A stretch of 64,000 nucleotides of DNA from Micropterix aruncella (lineage: Eukaryota > Arthropoda > Insecta > Lepidoptera > Micropterigidae), in the NCBI GenBank assembly GCA_944548615.1, contig OX155976.1, forward strand, positions 5,678,952 through 5,742,951. The letters are read 5' to 3'. Both the position numbers and the translations under genes were made by a program. Within the stretch, counting starts at the first letter, position 1; every line of letters begins with the position of its first letter. Shown here piece after piece: positions 11,165 to 21,079 of this stretch. The notes under the pieces are model-generated. The model was given only the letters and a program-made list of their open reading frames with translations, was not told the origin of the DNA and made no database searches.

Positions 11165-11425
11165 TAGGTTAGAAACCACATTGTTAGTTGGGGGGGTTTG
11201 GAGGGGGAAGGGTTTCGAGGGTTTGTTAAGATGTGTCGGGTGGCAGAGGTTGGAGGGGGTGGAGGGATACATCAACCCCACCCCCTCCCCCAAATCCCCC
11301 TTAACCATTCCCAACTCTCCCCTCCCCCTTCCTCACCCAACTCTCCTGAACTTCCGCCTCAACCCCCTCCCCGCCACCCAACCGACCCACCTCTAACCTT
11401 ACAATGTGGTTTCACAATGTGATTT
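11165..11425. mobile_element. G-rich / C-rich foldback element
   Basis: Outer ends are inverted: gaaaccacattgttag on the left and aaccttacaatgtggtttc on the right. Inside, a G-rich strand (gggggggtttggaggggg, gtgtcgggtggcagaggttg) switches at about 11275 to a C-rich strand (ccccaccccctcccccaaat, aaccccctccccgccaccca). The whole can fold into one long hairpin. It interrupts family A sequence. No protein coding is likely despite Pro-rich open frames. Confidence 0.65.
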
Positions 11426-11599
11426 TGGCCCGTACCGAATGTCAAGTCTCTAAGTTCAATATTTCGAAATTGAAGTATGAGTAGCGAGCCCCCTTGTGGA
11501 CCTTATCAACTTGCCATGATCAAATGATGCCTGCATGCCAAATTTCAGCTCAATCGGATGAAGCGTTTGGGCGCTATCGTAGAGGAATACACATAAACT

Positions 11600-12002
11600 T
11601 CTCCGTGCAAGCTGTACGACTCTGGAATGCTTTACCAAATGATGTTAGAACAGCCCCCAGCATCTCCTCGTTCAACGCCAGACTCAAGGAGCATATAACC
11701 CTAAAATCCATAAATTAACCAATCCACCTCTCCCCCCTCCTTTTCGCTTCCCCTTCCTTTCTTCCTCTCCATCCTTTCCTCTGTGTCCTTATTTAATTTT
11801 AGTCATTTGTTTTACTTTTTTTTATTATCTGTCTCTTTCTAGTTTCTGTTTGTTTCTTTTTATCATTTGTGTTTTTATTGTTCTTTTGCGTAGCCAACGT
11901 TCTAAATTTGTTATAAACTTAAGCTATAGGTTAGCTGATAGACATTGCTGCAAAGCAATAAGCTCGCCTTTTTTATAATAAAGTTTTTTATTATTATTAT
12001 TA
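11600..12002 (+). mobile_element. LINE 3' end (5'-truncated)
   Basis: Starts in the last codons of a Jockey-type reverse transcriptase: FSVQAVRLWNALPNDVRTAP, then SISSFNARLKEHI and a stop at about 11716. About 280 bp of pyrimidine-rich 3' UTR follows, with ctgcaaagcaataagctcgc then cttttttataataaag and a ttattattattat end. It is inserted between gaatacacata and aacacacacacgcagacgtg of a family A element. Confidence 0.8.
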
Positions 12003-12340
12003 TAAACACACACACGCAGACGTGCGTTTACAATACTTTCCCTCTGTCGGGAAAGTAATAATTAGCATCCTTCACTTACGTGGAGCAAATAAAGACGCTC
12101 TGGACAGCTCGACGAGACACACAACCATCGCTCACTAGCGGCGACGTCGTTCTGCCTGCCTGACTAACCAATCCTCCGCAGAATGCTTCCTCTTCCCGCT
12201 CCGTTGATTATTTATTTGTTCATACAATGTCAACATTTAAGTAACCTCAATGCTATTGATCCGTTCTGGCCGTCACATACCAATATTATGTGGTTAGCTA
12301 CAAATTAAAAAGTACTACGACTTACGTGCATATAGTATAC

Positions 12341-12602
12341 TAGCTGTTGTCCCGCGGCTTCGCTTCGCGTAAAGTTTCGAATCGATTTGTTTATTCAAGT
12401 AGGTTGGCATTTATTTACCTTCTTAGACGTTACCTTTAGATATATAGTGCAAGATGTCCCCCCTCAAATGTACGCTACCTATCTCGTTGACGTACGCGCC
12501 TTGTTATTTATTTTAATTTTATTTATATTTAATAGTAAACTTATATACCTATATAGTAAATACATGACACTAGTATTTTTAAAACATATTCAAACGAAAT
12601 AA
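12341..12602 (+). repeat. Dispersed repeat end and AT-rich DNA
   Basis: Begins ctagctgttgtcccgcggct followed by tcgcttcgcgtaaag, a sequence type that starts many repeats in lepidopteran genomes. The rest is AT-rich and the open frame to 12602 shows nothing recognisable. Confidence 0.45.
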
Positions 12603-12891
12603 ATGGACTATCCTATGTATAGTTTAAAATATTTGCATTACAAATTAATATAGAAATAACATGAACAAGTTGATACTAGGAAAAAAATGTAATATAGCTA
12701 CTAATAATATAAGGGTAAGAATTTAATAATAAAGTATGTTGTTAATAAGGTTATTTGCATAAAGCAAAATAGAAGTAAGAGTAATTGGATAATAATATTT
12801 ATAATACATAATATGATATAATACAATAGTATGTTATAACATAGTAATCATATAATACAGTAGGTACATAAGGATGGCAGTTAGTGAAATC

Positions 12892-13969
12892 TTAAGAAGT
12901 AGGAGAGAGGCTAGGTATGATCGAATCTTTAATTAAATTAATGGAATCATAAAATACATCTAATCCTTTATACGAGTTATCAAAAACAGGACACATTCTG
13001 GTAAGAAGAGATCTAGTCGACCCGATGTTCTTATTGCAAGCGACAACAGAAAATGTTTGAGAGCTCCTCATTAGTCGCGGTGGCACAGGAAATTGAACTT
13101 TTTATAGACTAGCTGGGCTGTCTAGTCGATTGTACAAAAGCATATGGAGACACGTTATATCAGTAATAGTCCTACGTGTTTTTAAGTCTATTAGCTTGAA
13201 GTGAGAAAGCCGCTCTACATAACCTTTCAGAGTTTTTCTGAGGCCACATTTGTTCGACAGCATACGAGTGAATTTCTTTTGGACTCGTTCAATTCTATTG
13301 CTGTGGACACTGTAAAGCGGATTCCAAATCACTGATCCATACTCCAGAAGCCATCTAATAAACGATGAATAGACGTATATAAAATCGAAGACTATCGCGG
13401 TTGTTTGACATTATAAATAGGATAGAAAAATAATTTACCGCGTGAAATTTGTAGCACCCGACGTTTCGGTGACGTTGCAGCCGCCGTAGTCTACCCTGGA
13501 CAACGGCGGCTGCAACGTCACCGAAACGTCGGGTGCTACAAATTTCTCGCGGTAAATTCGTTTTCTATCCTATTTATAATGAATAGACGGATATTAGAGA
13601 TTTCGGATGTCGAAATGGCGTCATTGTCCTGAAGGCATGACCAAGAAGTTTACTTGCTTTTTCGACAATCCCATTGAAGTGGTGATGAAATGAATACTTT
13701 TCATCGAAGATAACTCCTAGGTCTCTGATGTGCTCCACTCTATTAAGTGTAATGCTATTGATAGAGTAGTTGTGTTTTAAAATATTTCGGTTCTGGCTAA
13801 AAGTTATAAAATGGCATTTCTCGACATTGAGCTGCATATCATTTCGCGTGCACCACACGCTCAATGTATTCAGGATATTTTGAATTTTGTCGCTGTCTGA
13901 AGGACAGGAGATTCGACTAAAAATTTTAGTGAAATCATCAGTGCTTTTCGACAGAAGAGCGTTTCTCAT
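12892..13969 (-). pseudogene. CR1/Jockey LINE ORF2, 3' half, interrupted
   Basis: The minus-strand coding begins inside the reverse-transcriptase core (STDDFTKIFSRI at the position of the YADD block). It continues with NDMQLNVEKCHFITFSQN, HIRDLGVIFDEKYSFHHH, YGSVIWNPLYSVHSNRIERV (QKKFTRML follows) and ends near YDSINLIKDSIIPS. A 203-bp foldback element lies at 13376-13578; leaving out 214 bp (element plus one duplication) puts both sides in the same frame. One in-frame TAA at 13102-13104 is the only other break. The 5' part of the element is missing beyond about 13975. Sequence down to about 12600 may be its 3' UTR. Confidence 0.8.
13376..13578. mobile_element. Foldback element with 11-bp target duplication
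   Basis: Two arms of about 75 bp pair almost perfectly: tataaataggatagaaaa, then ttgtagcacccgacgtttcg and gtgacgttgcagccgccg on the left, and their reverse complements to 13578. The centre is about tagtctaccctggacaa. The 11-bp atgaatagacg flanks it at 13365-13375 and 13579-13589. An extra 38 bp precede the left arm. A 9-11 bp duplication would suit a Mutator-type element, but no transposase supports this. Confidence 0.8.
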
Positions 13970-13989
13970 TTATTTCATGTCAGACTGAG

Positions 13990-14868
13990 CCACAGCGAAG
14001 CGTGGTCGTGTTTAACTACTATGGTTAATATTTTTGAGCATGCGCGTCTTTGATATCATCATAGTGAACTCGAATCAAATTAAATCAAATAAAGTTTATT
14101 TTCATCAAAACCTTATATACATAAGATATAAGATAACCTTATATACACAAGATAACCTTATATACACAATAATTTGGATACATGATATTACATTAGACTA
14201 TGAAATACAAAAAACCAAACCATGATTACGCAAACGATAACTATAATGTTTTAGTGGATAGATAATTCTAAAAATCTATGCTAAACGTTTCTAAATAATT
14301 TTACAACTTAATTTATAATAATCCTATTAGATACTTAAAACTACAGTTAATTTTTTTCAATCAGTTTCAAAGGTTAACTTAGGTACTGTAAAACATTTTG
14401 ACGTTAAAATTATCAAAGTTGTCATGAAATAGATAATAATTTAGTCTTACAAACACAAAATGCCACTGAGACAAGTTGAAAACCCGATCGGGTTTAAAAA
14501 ATCTATTACAAGAAATTTACTTAATGTAAAAATACCCCCCCCCCCCCCCCCCTTCCTAGCTTTTCCCTGTACCCCTTTCCCTTTCGATATTGAGTTGACA
14601 TATTATGTTATAATTTCTTGTCCTATTATTATTTTCTGTCTTACTATTTATTTTAATCTTCTATATATAATACTTGATTTTATTCTGTCTATGTATTTAT
14701 TGTGTCTTATTATTTCTGTCTTATTATTTCATGTCCTATTATTATTTCCATTATTATGCTTATTATGTACCTGCACTCATTTATTGTGACCACTACTTTA
14801 CAAAAATGACAATTGTGACATATTAATATGCCTATAAAACATTTACTCACTATAACTCTGACAGTGAA
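13990..14868. other. No gene seen; short tandem repeats and an 18-base C run
   Basis: Bases 14070-14100 (aaatcaaataaagtttattt) look like an inverted LINE 3' end. The unit aaccttatatacacaagat repeats at about 14110-14168. A run of 18 C lies at 14535-14552. A hydrophobic open frame at 14460-14789 spans that run and is not convincing. Confidence 0.5.
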
Positions 14869-15161
14869 CCCGATTGCGTTTCTTCTTGAACTAAAATAGA
14901 CAGAGCAACACGTTAGAACGGAATATGAAATGAACTATTGTGGATTTCCCCGCACCAAAACTACATGTCGAACTTATAGACGGCCGAATAAGTTTGAACA
15001 CAATTCGCGCGGTGTTAGATTTAGCTGCTTTATCTTCGGTGGGTAGTTTTAAGGCGGACAAGTGACAACCGTTCATTTCACATTCCGCTCTGACGTACTG
15101 CTCAGTCTCGTTCACATGAACTAATTTCCGATTTTAGTTCAAGAGAAACGCAATCGAGCCC
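14869..15161. mobile_element. MITE family B, copy 1
   Basis: A 293-bp element with inverted ends: cccgattgcgtttcttcttg then aactaaaa at the left, ttttagttcaagagaaacgc then aatcgagccc at the right. It shares its interior (tgtcgaacttata, ccgaataa-tttgaacac, accgttcatttcacattccg) with 48724-49024. The minus-strand open frame over it is not a gene. Confidence 0.8.
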
Positions 15162-16068
15162 AGTATGGCTGACAGATATTGTCACTTAGTAATAGGCCAC
15201 CATGTTGTGCTCCATTGGTGTGCAATAAAATATATCAAACAAACACACAAAATACAATCGATTATCGACAAGAAAACAAAATAACAAAAAAAAAAAGTCA
15301 GGTTAAAAAATGAAGAAAATCAAAATGGCAATTGTTACTTTATTAGAATTCCTTAGAAACAATTTCCTCTTAACAATGTAGCCTAGTGAGGTAGGTAGAC
15401 TATTTTCCCGTTTCTATATTTTAATATTTTTGGGTAGTTTATCGTAACATATCATTCCAACCTAATTTAGATCCATTTTAAATCATTTTAAAGACGGACA
15501 GGTAGTATTAAATTATGCCTACCTCTGGTAAATGATTGGATTTCCTTTTGAGTATTCAACTTTCCTATATCATGATAGCAACTTTATGCATTAAAAGACA
15601 TATAGTGATGGTACTACAAAGAGTATACTGAGAGCAGTAAAGTCAAGATTAATCAAAATTCTTATAGCTCGTTTATAGAGTAATGCATGCTAAATGATTA
15701 TATTTTTTTAATTATAATTCACAATACTCTACAGTAGAATAGATAACAAGTAAAATTAAAATACAGACAAAAATCCGGTGGCAACAAACTGATAACATGA
15801 TATGCCAAAAACTGTTGCCAGTGATCCCATTTTCAATTCACCTAACTAGGCTATAGCATATTCTAAGGCGGATATTGGTAAATATACATATGTATGAACC
15901 TGTATAAAAACCAAGTAAAGAAAAGAACATAGTATAGTTGCAAAAATGTATACACTAAGTTATTATTCATTCTTATAAGCTAGATCAAAGCAAATTTTAA
16001 AATTTAAAACTGTTAGCTAAAGTAAAGAACACAATAAAATAACAAAAGGTATACACTAATAGTTATTA
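15162..16068. other. AT-rich, no gene seen; first unit of a local duplication
   Basis: Bases about 15950-16015 (tgtatacactaagttattat, attcttataagc) are repeated at 16050-16072 and 16382-16440, so a unit of about 100 bp was tandemly duplicated before an element entered the second copy. The rest holds no recognised feature. Confidence 0.5.
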
Positions 16069-16072
16069 TTAA

Positions 16073-16381
16073 CCGCCCTACCTTTGGGGTATTATTCAAA
16101 AAGTAGGTTAAAAATCCTTGTTTTTTTTCCATTAGATTAGGTCATATTCAGATATATTTTGTATTGAAAGTAATATATCAATCAAACAAATCTTGATACA
16201 TTCTGCAAATGAACTGCTAATTATGAAGAGGCTCTTGAATTATCACTTTTTAGCGATTTCTTTCTCATACAATCCTCAATCTCAAAAACGTTTTGTTTTA
16301 ATTGAATGTACTGGATAAGGCTTGTTGCTTTTGGGCGATAATATAGCGGACGTATAAAGTACGTTCGTATGGGTAGGGCGG
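16073..16381. mobile_element. piggyBac-type MITE with TTAA duplication
   Basis: A 309-bp non-coding element starting ccgccctacc and ending ggtagggcgg (10-bp perfect inverted ends), flanked by ttaa at 16069-16072 and 16382-16385. TTAA targets are characteristic of piggyBac transposons. The flanks match the neighbouring unfilled repeat unit (gttattattcattcttataa near 15960), which gives a paralogous empty site. Confidence 0.85.
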
Positions 16382-16385
16382 TTAA

Positions 16386-16663
16386 TTCTTATAAGCTGGA
16401 CAATCAAAATAAAATTGACAATATAAAACTGTTAACCATAATCTTAATATATTAAAATTATTCATAAATATATAGTATTTAAACTAATCATAAATACTAA
16501 AAAATAAGGCAAGGTATAAATAATATATACCTAACTATAAATGTTAACAAAAATAATGAGATTGAAACGAGTACATATAGAAATACTTAATCTTAAAAAA
16601 TAAAAGAAAGTAGCATTCATAAAAACTAATGATATCCTCGTTTATACATAATTCCCTAAGCAC
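16386..16663. other. AT-rich DNA downstream of zinc-finger gene
   Basis: No coding sequence. On the minus strand this is the 3' flank of the zinc-finger gene; no clear single poly-A signal is singled out among many A/T runs. Confidence 0.4.
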
Positions 16664-16924
16664 TTATTTCTTTTTATGGTAGTAACGTATATGTTTTATG
16701 AGTGCGCTTCTGTATCCGAATGCACGCCTACACTTCGTGCAAATAAATGGCGTCAATTTGTTATGAATGGCCTTGATATGCTCTAGCAAGTTACTCTTAA
16801 CCGAGAAGGCCTTCTTGCAAGCATCGCACAGATATGTCTTTGAGTGGCCGATGTTCGTGTGTCTTTTTAACTGTCCTCTCGTTGCGAACGTGTGGTCGCA
16901 TTGCTCGCACGCGAATGGCTTCAA
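16664..16924 (-). pseudogene. Detached last three fingers of the zinc-finger gene
   Basis: Encodes three C2H2 fingers in a row: FACEQCDHTFATRGQLKRH (then TNIGH), YLCDACKKAFSVKSNLLEH (IKAIH) and FICTKCRRAFGYRSALIKH (IRYYH), ending KKK and a stop. It continues the upstream frame's gene but is separated by an AT-rich repeat with stops and a frame change. The methionine at its start lies in the linker and is probably not a true start. It could still be translated if splicing skips the repeat, but no clear splice sites are seen. Confidence 0.7.
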
Positions 16925-16929
16925 TTCTC

Positions 16930-16985
16930 GATGGACATGGTTAATTCATATTAAATTCATATTAAATTCATAATTCATATTAATT
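16930..16985. repeat. Short tandem repeat (attcatatta) inside zinc-finger gene
   Basis: About 50 bp of ttaattcatattaaattcat-like units, with a 10-11 bp period, between the codons for NLVY and HVHRELKPF on the minus strand. About 46 extra bases with stops in all useful readings shift the frame of the remaining fingers. Confidence 0.85.
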
Positions 16986-17780
16986 CATATAAACTAAATT
17001 TTTCTTATACGCAGTTGCAAGGTTGCACTCAGCGCATGCAAACTTCTTTAACTTCAAATGAACCGTTTTCGTGTGGGTGAGCAAATTGGACCGCCTCGCG
17101 AATCTGCGATCGCATCTCTTGCAAGTGACCGGTTTTAATTTTTTATGCACTGAATTAACATGAATATTCAAAGCGTAGCCGCTTACGCACATGATTGGGC
17201 AATTCGCGCATTTAAATTTCCTAATTTTGCAATGGACTCCTTTGAAATGTTTCCTCACCTCGGATTGAGTTCGAAACGCCTTGCTGCATTCCCGACACGA
17301 ATATTTCTTCGAACCGCGGTGCACGAAATCGACGTGGTTCCTTAAGTCTCTGTCTCGAGAAAAGGCTCTGTCGCACTCTTCACACTTGTATTTCTTCAAG
17401 TTTAGATGTACAGCATCGATGTGAATACTAAGCAACTTCTTACCGTCGAAAGTATGACTACATTCGACACAAGCGAATTTCTTCGTTTTCTCGCATTGAT
17501 TACACAACAACTCCACTATCCTGGCATGTTTATTTCTTATCCGCATCGGATTACTTGTATCGAGACTACGACTGCATACAGCACAATAGAAATAAACTAA
17601 TTTTCTCACCACCACTGTGCACTCGTTCAATGCACCGCTATTTTCTACGTTCGCATCGATCCCGCCGACAGAATCCTCTGGTTCCCGTTTAAAGTAATAA
17701 TCCGCAGCTTCGTAATACGAATCCGTGATTTCGCTTATCACTTTTTCGAAGTATGCACAGTCGTGGCTCGACTCAGCCAT
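16980..17780 (-). CDS. C2H2 zinc-finger protein, truncated at its 3' end
   Basis: A 266-residue intronless protein, probably a nuclear DNA-binding factor. It starts MAESSHDCAYFEKVI at an ATG with A at -3 and G at +4. An acidic N-terminal part of about 100 residues contains a Cys pair (CAVC, CNQC). C2H2 fingers follow: FACVECSHTFDGKKLLSIH, YKCEECDRAFSRDRDLRNH, YSCRECSKAFRTQSEVRKH, FKCANCPIMCVSGYALNIH, VTCKRCDRRFARRSNLLTH, then a sixth starting FACAECNLATAYKKN that is cut short by a stop. Linkers are long (H-x-x-VH, then K/R-rich), as in the paralogues at 19065 and 28527. Three more fingers lie just downstream but are out of frame. Target genes are unknown. Confidence 0.85.
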   Translation of the reverse strand: MAESSHDCAYFEKVISEITDSYYEAADYYFKREPEDSVGGIDANVENSGALNECTVVVRKLVYFYCAVCSRSLDTSNPMRIRNKHARIVELLCNQCEKTKKFACVECSHTFDGKKLLSIHIDAVHLNLKKYKCEECDRAFSRDRDLRNHVDFVHRGSKKYSCRECSKAFRTQSEVRKHFKGVHCKIRKFKCANCPIMCVSGYALNIHVNSVHKKLKPVTCKRCDRRFARRSNLLTHTKTVHLKLKKFACAECNLATAYKKNLVYMN

Positions 17781-19064
17781 TTTTAAATCGAGCTATTCGC
17801 CTCAAGCGAAAACCATGCACTGCGAAAAGGTCTGGATTTGGATCATGTAAACGTCAAAGTAATATAATAATGGTAAACGTCAAAACGTTGATTTTTGTCT
17901 CATAATCTATACTCGAGGAATGCCCGTGTGCCAGTAAATATTGTATCAGGGATGGACATGGATGGAAAAACATCGACGCCAACATCGTAACGTTAACATT
18001 GATGGTCGAAAAATCATCGCTATTTACCTACGTCATCTAAACATCGATATTTTCTTTTAAAAAACATCCTTCGTTAGCCTCATTTTACTGTCCGTACCTA
18101 GAAGTTTTCTTCTAATGAAATCAATAATAGAGATTAACACAACTAGAGCTATCATCTACAATGGGTAAACCCGTCACCTCAGGAAGTTTTAACGAAATGT
18201 ATCGTGGTCTCCCGTTCAGAGATTAACACAGTTATAATATTATGTACATACCTTAGGTATAATTCAATATAGTTGTTAATAATAAAACAAAAAACTCTCT
18301 AATATTGTTTATTGTCGATATTTTACCTACCAATAGATGACGCAGAGCGGTCAACGCTTCTCAAACTTTTCTTCAATAGATAACATTTACAAATTGGACG
18401 AAAAAAACATTTTATTTTGTTTTTCTCAAGTTTTTATAAAAAGTTGCTTACTACGTCGTACTGATTCACCCACTACAAGGATGTAACTAATTAAAAACTC
18501 ACATATAGATGCGCACTGTAGATAGCGCTCTAAAAACGCCTAAGATGTGGTATAAAATGTTATTATTTTAATTATATTATTTATTATCAGGATGTCATTT
18601 ATTATTTTTTTTTGTACAGGTTTCAATACGTAGTCTATTTAGATAGATTGCCATAAATTGATGGCATTTTAACCTAAATAAATAAATGCGATAGATGGCG
18701 CTAATATTTGAATGTTATTTATTGTTATCGCTGATTAAATTGTTGGGTGTTAATAAATAATTGGTCCTTTATAAAGAACCATTCATTGATAATGTTATTA
18801 GATGACAAAATAAATTGCTATTATAATCGATGTCAATGCTAACAGCGCCACCTGCATTTCGCCGATATAGAAGGATTGCCGAATAGGTCTGTGGAGTTAA
18901 GCAATCTAATACGCTGTACGATCGATGGTACAATCTTACGAAAACAAGAAGTTGACAACACTGTTTTAGTTGTTTAATCTATGGCACGATGCAAGTTAGT
19001 TTGCTGTCAAGTGACACAGCAAAAGTAGTTTATTTTGTGGTAGTGTAGTAATATCGTAAAAAGG
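17781..19064. other. Divergent intergenic region with repeat pieces
   Basis: It separates two divergently transcribed zinc-finger genes, so promoters of both are expected near its ends, but no clear TATA element was singled out. Bases 18165-18220 (aatgggtaaacccgtcacct, aggaagttttaacga) are a piece of repeat family F, and 18300-18515 (gatattttacctaccaatag, aagttgctta, ctaattaaaaactcac) is a piece of repeat family C. Confidence 0.55.
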
Positions 19065-19907
19065 ATGGATAATCCCGCTGAAACAGTAGTAAATGTGTTC
19101 CTCGATGCAGAATCCCCTATAAACACAGACGCTGGTCCGAGTGTTTTTCAATATGACGTAGATCCTTTATCAATCGAGCTGGAATTCCCAGATAAAATAC
19201 CGCAGAAGGTCTACGAATGCTGCGAGTGCGGCCGTGTATTCGGAAAGCGAGTGCACCTGATCCAGCACATCAACGCGGTACATTTGAAGAAGCGTTTCCA
19301 CTGTAACGAATGCACCAAGGCGTTTTCTCAGAAGGGCAATCTGAATATACACGTGAAGTTTGCGCATCGGCGGTCTCGGGTGTTCGCGTGCGAAGAATGC
19401 GGCAAGGTATTCCCTATTCAGACGAAATTGAATTTGCACGTCGCTCGCGTGCACAGAAAGATCAGAGACTTCGCGTGCTCTGAGTGTGATAAGGCCTTCT
19501 TTCAGAAGGACAGTCTGAACCGCCACGTGATCACGGTGCACAGGCGACTCAAGGCGTTTCCCTGTCAGGAGTGCGACGGAACGTTCGCCGCGAAGGGAGA
19601 CCTCGAGAGACACTTTAAAGCGGTGCATCTCAAACTCAAACAATTCGAGTGCGAGCAGTGCGACCGCTCCTTCACCGAGAGGGCCCTTCTCAACACGCAC
19701 ATCGATGCATCTCATCTTAAACTGCCCGATTATCAGTGTCCCGAGTGCCTCAAGAACTTCACCACTAGGAGAAATCTGACGCAACACGTCAAGGCTGTGC
19801 ATTTAAAGATAAAGCCGTTCGTTTGCGCGGAATGCAGCAGTGCCTTCGCTTACAACAGTGACTTGAAGAAACACATGGCCACTACGAAGTGTAACTCGAG
19901 GAAATGA
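19065..19907 (+). CDS. C2H2 zinc-finger protein, eight fingers
   Basis: A complete intronless 280-residue protein, expected to be nuclear and to bind DNA. It starts at ATG (A at -3, G at +4) with an acidic leader of about 45 residues (MDNPAETVVNVFLDAESPIN). Eight tandem fingers follow, starting YECCECGRVFGKRVHLIQH, FHCNECTKAFSQKGNLNIH, FACEECGKVFPIQTKLNLH, FACSECDKAFFQKDSLNRH, FPCQECDGTFAAKGDLERH, FECEQCDRSFTERALLNTH, YQCPECLKNFTTRRNLTQH and FVCAECSSAFAYNSDLKKH. The last finger ends in MATTKC, so its final ligand is Cys rather than His. Linkers are 7-9 residues and basic (HLKLK, HRKIR), unlike the TGEKP linker of long-array fingers. Downstream, part of the gene's 3' end is duplicated (19995-20190). 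Confidence 0.95.
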   Translation: MDNPAETVVNVFLDAESPINTDAGPSVFQYDVDPLSIELEFPDKIPQKVYECCECGRVFGKRVHLIQHINAVHLKKRFHCNECTKAFSQKGNLNIHVKFAHRRSRVFACEECGKVFPIQTKLNLHVARVHRKIRDFACSECDKAFFQKDSLNRHVITVHRRLKAFPCQECDGTFAAKGDLERHFKAVHLKLKQFECEQCDRSFTERALLNTHIDASHLKLPDYQCPECLKNFTTRRNLTQHVKAVHLKIKPFVCAECSSAFAYNSDLKKHMATTKCNSRK

Positions 19908-20195
19908 CGTCATGCGAAGTTTTCGTTTCATAATTCGGACGCAACGAAACGAACGCTAGAACAATTTTAACAATTGTGATGTCATTCAAAAGAGGAGAAA
20001 TTAGAGTGGCAATTTCAACAGCAGAGCTTTTTCTTAAAACTGCGACTTGAAGAAACACATGGCTACTACGAAGTGTAATAAGAAATTATGTCACAGGAAG
20101 GTTTCGTTTATTAATTTGGATGCAACTCAACAACCGTTACATTAATTTTAACAATTGTGATGTCATTCGAAAGAGGATGAATTAGAGTTTTATAT
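19850..20195 (+). repeat. Tandem duplication of zinc-finger gene 3' end
   Basis: The last codons and 3' flank (gacttgaagaaacacatggc, cactacgaagtgtaa, aacaattgtgatgtcattca, aagagga) occur at 19860-20010 and again, diverged, at about 20045-20190. The second copy has no usable frame upstream and is a relic. Confidence 0.85.
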
Positions 20196-21079
20196 TTGTG
20201 CCTCGTGTCGCAATATCAACTGTACTATCTATTATAGAAGCTGCTACCTGATCGTTTACGTGAGTAGGTGCAGTATTTGCTCTCATTGCAATAAACAATG
20301 ACTAATTTGTCTGTGGTGAATACGCAGCTTCCTGAACGTTTTTTCAACATCGTATAATCCAAATTACAATTCAATTAAAAGAAATTGCGTTACCAGAAAG
20401 TCACTTTGAAATCTACTGATTTGCGAGTGAGTTAGGGGCTGACTTCAAAGTTCTGGTGTCATTCAAAGACTGATAATCAGGCAGTGTTCCAAAATATCAC
20501 TAGATCGAGAGAAACAATATTTGACCACATCAAGTAAACACTTTTATATGTTCCAAGCATCTAATATAGGAGAGGATACTCGTTATTCAATCTCACTGAA
20601 TGGAGTTTCGTCGATTCCGGTATCATACTTGCCTTCGAGGCCATTTAGCTACTCGGCCGAACATCAGCTTGCAGAGTGTGAAAAAAGGAAGACAACTAAA
20701 AAATACTCGACTTTTTTTTGTAAATTAAAACACTCTCGGGTGGCAAGGCCTTGCAGGGATAGAGTGCGAGGGAAGTGAGCAGAGAATATGCACAGTCGGC
20801 ACAAAAGGCGCTTGGGGTATAATGTCTACATGTAGTACCTAATCGTATTACGATTTGTGATAGCCCTAGAGCTCGCGAAATCGCTCGCTTCGTTTTGTCC
20901 TAAGAGAAGCTACTGTCCGTACACTGTGCCATACCTAAGTTACTTAGTACCACAGACTTATAAGTGTGTCAGTAAGCAGACTAGAATGCGCCAGCCGAAT
21001 AGAAAGAAACAGCAGCATATGGTACCCCCTCTATGGAAGTCCAGACTAGAAATGTGTATTTTAGCTACTTTGAATGTAT
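20196..21079. other. Intergenic region with repeat pieces D and E
   Basis: Bases 20885-20925 (ttcgttttgtcctaagagaa, gctactgtc) match repeats at about 34520, 46000 (inverted) and 46440. Bases 20985-21020 (cgccagccgaatagaaagaa, acagcagcatatg) match repeat family E. The open frames here show no family features. Confidence 0.5.

Larger units (their letters stand above)
11135..12290 (+). repeat. Family A element, second copy split by LINE and foldback
   Basis: Shares gaaattcggtacacagatgc (11140), cagctcaatcggatgaagcg (11548) and gcgtttacaatactttccct (12025), plus the gcaga-atgcttcct and caatgtcaacattta blocks, with the copy at 9010-10490. A GC-rich foldback element interrupts it at 11165-11425 and a LINE 3' end at 11600-12002. 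Confidence 0.7.

Noticed and set aside
11139..11422. Pro/Gly-rich open frames on both strands
   Set aside because: They arise from the G-rich/C-rich foldback element.
14460..14789. 109-codon hydrophobic frame
   Set aside because: It spans an 18-base C run and AT-rich sequence; no family features.
19170..19802. 210-codon minus-strand open frame
   Set aside because: Antisense shadow of the zinc-finger gene; its periodic composition mirrors the finger repeats.
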